Source of the DNA: UBA1189 sp045647345
GTDB lineage: Bacteria; Bacteroidota; Bacteroidia; Bacteroidales; Bacteroidaceae
Assembly (NCBI GenBank): GCA_045647345.1
Contig: JAZRMG010000073.1
Location: 1 to 19,333 of the forward strand
DNA: 19,333 nt
Reading direction: 5' to 3'
Shown here one piece after another: positions 14,801-19,333 of this stretch (positions within the stretch are counted from its first letter, which is position 1; every line of letters starts with the position of its first letter). Position numbers and translations under genes: made by a program. A model generated the notes under the pieces. It did no database searches, was not told the origin of the DNA, and saw nothing but the letters and a program-made list of their open reading frames with translations.

Positions 14801-17800
14801 TTCATCGGCAAGATAAATGGTCTCGGCATCATTGGCATAGAGTGCCGAGAAGTTAGAAGTCTCACCCTCCTGATCGAGGCTGAATGCCAAGTAAATCCAC
14901 TTGTCGGCAGGGAGTGCATGCTCCGTATCGCGTACCACGCCGTTTACGCTGAAGTAGTAGTTACCATCCTCCTGCTTCACCACGCCAAGGGTCAGCTTGG
15001 TCTGTCCGTTACCATGACTGAAGATAGTGCCTTCACCGCTGATTCTTACCCACATGTCTACAGCAAAGCTCTTACCGATGAGGTTAATGTTAGCCTCCGT
15101 CTTTGCCACAGCACCTTCGCTGCCAGTAGCCATGAGTGCCACATCGTGAGCCACCTGCTGACCGTTGAGTGCTGCAGTCACGATGAAGTTGCCTGTAGAG
15201 GTCAAGCGTCCGTTGTTGATGTCCTCATTGAAGGTAATCTCAATATCGTCGCCCATACCGAGGAAACCGGTGGTAGGCTTCGGGGTACCGAATGCCATGG
15301 GGCGCGACATATCCTTTGTCACCTCGATAGCGTCGGTCACCAAGGTAGACTCACCCGTGCCGTATGTACTTGCCGAGAGCACACGGAAGGTATACTTACC
15401 ATCAACAAACGAGCTCATGTCGAGCGTATAGGTCACATTGGCAGTCTCGGGCAATGGAGCCTGGAGTGATGACAGTTGCTTGCCCTCAGTATCCAAGAGA
15501 TACTCCTTGAGCATGGTCCAGTCGGTATCACCCTGCTTCATATACTGAATGCGGAATGCCTTCAGGTTGTAGTAGTTGCGATCGAAGCTGTTGAACGTAA
15601 TGTCAAGGTTCGTACCGCTTGAGGTGTTCAAAAGCGTGCGGCTCAACTCCATCTTCACGGGTGAAGAAGAGGGAACATAGTAGGCCGAGATATATACGGT
15701 ATCGGCAATCTGTGGGAAAGTACCTGTGGGGTCGCCCTGCTCCTGCGAAGCGAGTACGATACCGATATTCTCGTAGTCGAGGACACCGAGGTTACTCTGC
15801 TTCAAGAGCAGGGTCTTTCTCACTACCTCACCAGCAGGCACCTTGATTACGCGGTTGTCCGAGAGAGGAACACCATCAACGCTGAGTTGTGCGCCATTGG
15901 GGTTGGTTTCGTCCATCTGCAACAGCTTGTAATAGAGGTCGCAGTCAATTTCTGACTTGTTGGTGAGCAACAAAGTGTAGCTTGCCGTTGAGCCTGAAGT
16001 GATGTTGCTTACGGTAGGTACTTCAACTTCAATATCAGGAACCTCAATCTGCATGGTCTTTTCGTGGAGCTTGTGCTTGCCGGGCTCGAAGTACTTGGTG
16101 TACTCTTCGTCTTCATACGGAGCACTGGTTTGACCACCACGCGTGCGGAACATCGGACTGTAAGAAGCGCTTCGATAAGCATCGATCGTCAACGCATCAT
16201 CACCACCTTCAGAAAGTGTAAAGCTGAATGATGCTGTATTAGACGTACCATCGCTGGTGTTCTTATGACGCTTACCACCAGTTTCAGTTTCAACTTCAGC
16301 TGTGAAACCGGTTGAATTAAACTTAGCACCAAATTTATTACCCAAAATGGCAAGTGCACCCGTTTCGTGTTCGTGAGTCTCTGTTTCCGTAGTTTCCGTT
16401 TCCAGTGAATAAGTGATGCTTGTACCTCCGTCGAGTGAGTAGTTGTTGATCAATCGCTTCACTTCCTTGTCTTCACCAAGTTCTTCCACTGAAATTGTGC
16501 CATCACGGTCTTCCCAAGCTTCAACCTTTTCTTTTTCGTTTTGTGCAAGGTAGTTTGTCCAGTTTGAGATCTGCATATTTGCCCATCTTACTTCATCCTG
16601 GTCAGCCTTGTACTCCTTACCGATTTCATCGGCCAAGATTTCTTCTATCATGAGTCTTTCAGGAAGTACAATCTTGTAGCTGGGGCCTTCGATGGCATCC
16701 ACTGCTGTAGCCTTATCCCCCCAGATATCCTTGTCGTTGTTGTCCGAACCAAACTTTTCATCATCAGGACTCAAAGTTGTGACATATACCAACTCATCGG
16801 TCGTATTCTTATATATGGCATAATCTTCTGGTGTAACCGTGATGAGTTTACTGTTACGGATCTGAATCAAGTTTGGAATGAGATAACTTTCAATGTAGTA
16901 GCCAGTATAACTGAACTTCGTGCTGAATTGAGAACCTACAGAGATAATTTCCTCTACACCTAAGTCAATGTTGCCATTTTCATCGCGCAAGAAGTTTACT
17001 TCGCGTGCCTTACCAAAGAGCAAGTTACTTGAGTAACCTACATAGACGTCTGCCATAGAACCCACCATACTGGGATCGTCGGATGTAGCGACGGTTTCGG
17101 AAATTGTCAAAGAGTGACTAACGGTATTCGCATTCTCACCTTCAGTAACCACCTTTGCGCCTGCGGTTACTTCGTCTTTGGTCTCCGTTGACGTAATAGC
17201 TCCGGTTCCAATTCCATGGAATGTCACCGCATTAACGCCAAACTCCCACGTGTCTTTAATGGTCGTTTCCGAAGACCACTTGTGTCCGATGGTCTTTTCC
17301 TTGGTCGTAACGGTACCGCTTGACCATTCAGCACTTGAGTTACTTCCAGGAGGGTCGCGCAAAATCATCAACAGTTTGTCAGGACCAGCTGTGACAAAGT
17401 TACTACCTGTGGGAATAGAACCAAGGATAACGCCTTCCATAAAGTTTTTGCCATCGATGGTCCATTCGTACACCTTATCGCCAATCTCGTACGTCATTGA
17501 GATGTTACGAGAATAGGGAGCTGTAATGTTGGGATAACCTGCCTTCCAGGTATAGTCCGCTTCACCGTTCTCATCCAAAAGAATTTGGTTTTCTTCGAGG
17601 TCAACAACATCACCAGCGGTATAGCCTTCTTCATTATCTTCCTCAACCTGTACCAATACGGTTTGACCATCAGAAAGTTCGTTAGAGATGGTTACTACGC
17701 AGTCCTTCAGGGGTACAGTAGTTGTGATGGGCTCTGCATCGTCATCTTCATTGACATACTGTTCATAACCCTTTAACTTGAAAGTGTAGGGATTTCCTTT

Positions 17801-19333
17801 AATAAAGATAGGCTTGCCATAAGTATAGTTAGGTGTACCCTCTTTGTTCACGATGTTTACAGTGAAATTACCTCTACGGTCTGACAATTCAACCTTTTCG
17901 GTACCAAAAGCACCGTTTTCGAAATCCACCTGCTTTACGGTGAAGGATGGTTCTGAGTGGTAAATAACTACATGTTTCTTGTTGTACTCAAATTCCCGTG
18001 TCACGCCCTCATTCGTAGTGATGGTGTCGGTAGCAGTAGAATTTGGATTGCTAACATCTATAAGACCTGCCTCTCCTACAGTCTGCCTGTTTTTTTTCAC
18101 CACTACAGGAGCCGAAACATTGTAAACAAGAGGTGGAACCATAGCAGAGAACTCACCCGTCTTGGCATCAGTTCGGATATAGATCTTACCCGCATCCTGA
18201 TTGGCACCACGCCATGAGGTACTGTTCACCGAGTCTGATGCCGAAGCACATGCCAAGGTCGCTGTATTGTTCTCGTAACGTGAAGTAAGTCCTTCTGTTA
18301 CGGTCACCACATTGAGTGAGTAGAGGTCATTGACAGGGGTCAACACCAATTCGGCAACACCGATGTTGTTTCTACTATCACCAAAACCGACAGGTTTATT
18401 GCCTTCGATGTCACCACCGGCTACACGACCTGCAATGTTCACCAAAGTGTTGTCATAGAATGTGAGACCAGAAACTTCTCTATCGAAAGTAAATTGAGTT
18501 CCTATACCAGCAGGGTAACGACCTTCGTTAGTGAATGTATGACCATTCTTTTCTATTGTAATGTAGTGATCACCGATGGGCACACTGATTTCGAAGCGAC
18601 CCTGCTCGTCGGTTTCAATCAACTTACCTTCTTTTGAACAGAGGTTTCCGTCAACGGCAAGGTTACATCCCTGTACGGGATAGGTGGTGTTCTCATAATA
18701 AACCACACCTGTCACCTTGAAGCTACTTACATCCTCAAACTCAATATTGTCATGTGTCAGCGTGTTGCTGCTTACATAGCGAGTGTGGTAGGTGGGATTA
18801 AACTCATGGATACCCAATACTGGGCGTACCAGATAGGTAGTACCCTCTCCACTGAAGGGCACACCACGAATCACATAGTTACCATTCTCGTCGGTGAAAC
18901 TATAGATAGAGAGTTGCTCCTCGGTGGGCACCACCTCAGAGACAATCACACCCTGAGCGAGTGCATGGTTACCGTTGGCAACGCCATTGGTCTTACTATA
19001 GTCATACACACTCAACATACCGTTGATGCCCTCATCCACAGGCCAGTAGGCGAGCAGGTTCTTCTCGGTGCATGAGAGGGTACGGTTGTGGTAGGTATCC
19101 ACCTCCTTATCGGTGAGCACCTTGGTCCATACACGCATCTCGTCAATATTGCCCATGAATCCACTCTTACCGAAGGTAATGGTACGTGAGCGGTTCTCGT
19201 TATTAAACTGCACATTGGCCTTGCCGGTGAAGGTCTTGAGGGTATTACCCTCCTCGAATACGACGCCATTCTCGTTCTCGTCGGCGGGGCGGATAGCACG
19301 CAAGGTATAGGTGCTGGCACCATCGTATGAGAA
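11825..19333 (-). CDS. Giant T9SS-type surface protein with LamG-like, Ig-like and carboxypeptidase-regulatory-like domains (N-terminus off window)
   Basis: An uninterrupted frame of 2,502 codons runs to the window edge, so the start and signal peptide are missing. Residues here count from the codon at 19303. Residues 1-90 are the end of a LamG-type jellyroll (GFMGNIDEMRVW, LLAYWPVDEG). About 130-290 are carboxypeptidase-regulatory-like beta repeats (FTDENGNYVIRGVP, FKVTGVVYY, TDEQGRFEISVPIGDHYITI). About 600-1095 is an unassigned Ser/Thr-rich region. About 1215-1390 are Fn3- and Ig-like (DDIEITFNEDI). Two further LamG-type domains cover about 1390-1565 (GYWKFNEG) and 1585-1785 (GQIDEIRVW, LVAYYPFE). 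About 2002-2131 and 2333-2425 share a domain with the two genes downstream. Twin WNWI repeats occupy 2138-2300. The end, 2428-2492 (VVDMNGRVFYAG, LHDGQYIFEF, final Lys), looks like a T9SS sorting domain. An adhesin or glycan-binding surface protein is the likeliest reading. Confidence 0.88.
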   Translation of the reverse strand, partial: FSYDGASTYTLRAIRPADENENGVVFEEGNTLKTFTGKANVQFNNENRSRTITFGKSGFMGNIDEMRVWTKVLTDKEVDTYHNRTLSCTEKNLLAYWPVDEGINGMLSVYDYSKTNGVANGNHALAQGVIVSEVVPTEEQLSIYSFTDENGNYVIRGVPFSGEGTTYLVRPVLGIHEFNPTYHTRYVSSNTLTHDNIEFEDVSSFKVTGVVYYENTTYPVQGCNLAVDGNLCSKEGKLIETDEQGRFEISVPIGDHYITIEKNGHTFTNEGRYPAGIGTQFTFDREVSGLTFYDNTLVNIAGRVAGGDIEGNKPVGFGDSRNNIGVAELVLTPVNDLYSLNVVTVTEGLTSRYENNTATLACASASDSVNSTSWRGANQDAGKIYIRTDAKTGEFSAMVPPLVYNVSAPVVVKKNRQTVGEAGLIDVSNPNSTATDTITTNEGVTREFEYNKKHVVIYHSEPSFTVKQVDFENGAFGTEKVELSDRRGNFTVNIVNKEGTPNYTYGKPIFIKGNPYTFKLKGYEQYVNEDDDAEPITTTVPLKDCVVTISNELSDGQTVLVQVEEDNEEGYTAGDVVDLEENQILLDENGEADYTWKAGYPNITAPYSRNISMTYEIGDKVYEWTIDGKNFMEGVILGSIPTGSNFVTAGPDKLLMILRDPPGSNSSAEWSSGTVTTKEKTIGHKWSSETTIKDTWEFGVNAVTFHGIGTGAITSTETKDEVTAGAKVVTEGENANTVSHSLTISETVATSDDPSMVGSMADVYVGYSSNLLFGKAREVNFLRDENGNIDLGVEEIISVGSQFSTKFSYTGYYIESYLIPNLIQIRNSKLITVTPEDYAIYKNTTDELVYVTTLSPDDEKFGSDNNDKDIWGDKATAVDAIEGPSYKIVLPERLMIEEILADEIGKEYKADQDEVRWANMQISNWTNYLAQNEKEKVEAWEDRDGTISVEELGEDKEVKRLINNYSLDGGTSITYSLETETTETETHEHETGALAILGNKFGAKFNSTGFTAEVETETGGKRHKNTSDGTSNTASFSFTLSEGGDDALTIDAYRSASYSPMFRTRGGQTSAPYEDEEYTKYFEPGKHKLHEKTMQIEVPDIEVEVPTVSNITSGSTASYTLLLTNKSEIDCDLYYKLLQMDETNPNGAQLSVDGVPLSDNRVIKVPAGEVVRKTLLLKQSNLGVLDYENIGIVLASQEQGDPTGTFPQIADTVYISAYYVPSSSPVKMELSRTLLNTSSGTNLDITFNSFDRNYYNLKAFRIQYMKQGDTDWTMLKEYLLDTEGKQLSSLQAPLPETANVTYTLDMSSFVDGKYTFRVLSASTYGTGESTLVTDAIEVTKDMSRPMAFGTPKPTTGFLGMGDDIEITFNEDINNGRLTSTGNFIVTAALNGQQVAHDVALMATGSEGAVAKTEANINLIGKSFAVDMWVRISGEGTIFSHGNGQTKLTLGVVKQEDGNYYFSVNGVVRDTEHALPADKWIYLAFSLDQEGETSNFSALYANDAETIYLADELPIEKYEGNGVVALGNGFTGAIHEVTLWDEAIDVTNLQAQMHETKMPTTEHLIGYWKFNEGLGMQAKDVARNRHMTLASTSWYLNNQNKALDLTNDALFGENDAVAIYLAECAARNGDDFAVEMWFCADQEQDNATAYLFDTDAFSVVLESGKMKLYADDKVLLSMGTKAYNDGMWHHLAINVLRNGNTIVYIDGESVGQMASTNMPALQTSYMYLGAHRVESNDTTTVYDLTNKLNGQIDEIRVWNATLNAKVLRDRMNIRLMGNEPGLVAYYPFEKESLDANMQVVSEASAVDVVTNRHQATGYKNSYHEIACTDEAPALKPILNETNVNYNFVASERGIVIELNEDADRLEGVTVNVTVKDVLDLNGNMSLPITWTALVQRNQLLWFEDNLDVVGRIGEEKKFTATVTNQSAQTEYWVLNDLPSWLSANFTSGSLPALGTQEITFTVDASAPTGKSEFTIYMSGNNAILVPLTVNMNLRAEAPEWSVDPSDFESSATFFGVVMINVDGKMVFSEDEDDLVAAFIDGQCAGVTNMQYDDYSDSYRAYLTIYGSEESIDKEGNIIKEESTGKEIEFKVWDASTGLIHPVVEVYASSNADVTVKENRCVLKYEVDAMWGDFDNAYLVYATNNIQQSTPLTKNWNWISVYVDNETGNAINDVLRSINPNGIQIKEPNGFANYYAEAGVWFGLLEKINNASMYKMKMTAADTLVANGKAVGNVNIDVNKGWNWIPYTRSFPITIDDAFASVEPSRNDQVKGQDGFAMYNGTSWTGKLTSLTPGKGYLYKRNSDSKATIVYPEQRNVAPVAMAQGRRMDRTSLFTPAAANEFESNMTVLAIVKDGDRVVENVQEIAVFDGATCLASAFVESDGFFYLTIPGDQTVTSRLKVYAVVDGEVIETATSIYFGEDAIFGDFDNPFVVRMEASTAIEKMLAEGNYCRMQVVDMNGRVFYAGAPAEFEENDLHDGQYIFEFFTEDNQVICYKQFISRLTK
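11828..12022 (-). other. T9SS-like C-terminal sorting domain of the giant protein
   Basis: The last 65 residues follow the usual order: strand MQVVDMNGRVFYAG, acidic turn, LHDGQYIFEFFTEDNQVICYKQF, terminal Lys. This is the pattern of signals that take proteins through the type IX system after Sec export. Assignment rests on pattern recognition only. Confidence 0.65.
12404..12892 (-). repeat. Two in-gene repeats of a WNWI domain in the giant protein
   Basis: Residues 2138-2216 and 2223-2300 align with each other: NWNWISV / GWNWIPY, INDVLRSINP / IDDAFASVEP, NGFANYY / DGFAMYN, VWFGLLEKI / SWTGKLTSL, MYKMK / YLYKR. They sit between the two copies of the domain shared with the downstream proteins. 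Confidence 0.75.

Noticed and set aside
14579..15469. A 296-codon plus-strand open frame opposite the giant gene
   Set aside because: The minus-strand frame is continuous and has clear LamG-type domains; the plus-strand product resembles nothing and has no promoter of its own that I can see.
16481..16516. EF-hand-like loop in the giant protein (WEDRDGTISVEE, residues 930-941)
   Set aside because: Position 1 is Trp instead of Asp and there is no second loop, so calcium binding of the EF-hand or dockerin kind is unlikely.

Overview
The window looks like chromosomal DNA of a Bacteroidales bacterium, most likely Prevotella-like. Four things point that way: promoters of the TAnnTTTG (-7) / TTTG (-33) type, A/T-rich leaders without Shine-Dalgarno sequences, an LxSC lipobox, and secreted proteins that end in type IX secretion (T9SS) sorting-like tails. 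No rRNA, tRNA, transposase, phage gene or CRISPR array was seen.

Left half (1-7693, all on the minus strand) is ordinary core and housekeeping DNA. It holds the first 46 codons of fabG, a hotdog-fold thioesterase followed by dprA (a likely two-gene operon), a lipoprotein that joins an OmpA-like domain to TPR repeats, a secreted S9 family peptidase, and the recombinase xerD. The fabG leader carries an unusual array: three 22-bp tandem units, each with a TGATAA/TTATCA dyad, lying between a good promoter and the start codon. This looks like a multi-site operator.

sufS (7818-9032) is the only plus-strand gene. It is transcribed divergently from xerD and ends at a perfect-looking bidirectional terminator.

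Right half (9125-19333, minus strand) is one tightly packed surface or secretion locus. It starts, beyond the window edge, with a giant multidomain protein (more than 2,500 residues; LamG-like jellyrolls, carboxypeptidase-regulatory-like and Ig-like domains, and a T9SS-like C-terminus). Two paralogous cassettes follow. Each has a signal-peptide protein of about 383 aa overlapped at ATGA by a 57-58 aa small protein gene. The giant gene overlaps the first cassette at ATGA in the same way. The small proteins are paralogous (28 of 57 aligned residues identical) and keep a MKKA.Y.KP start and a SWGN.WE.DT end. One beta-rich domain recurs in the giant protein (twice) and in both cassette proteins, so the products probably belong to one surface system. 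The two small translationally coupled genes, and the locus they belong to, are the best candidate here for an undescribed system; their function cannot be read from the sequence.
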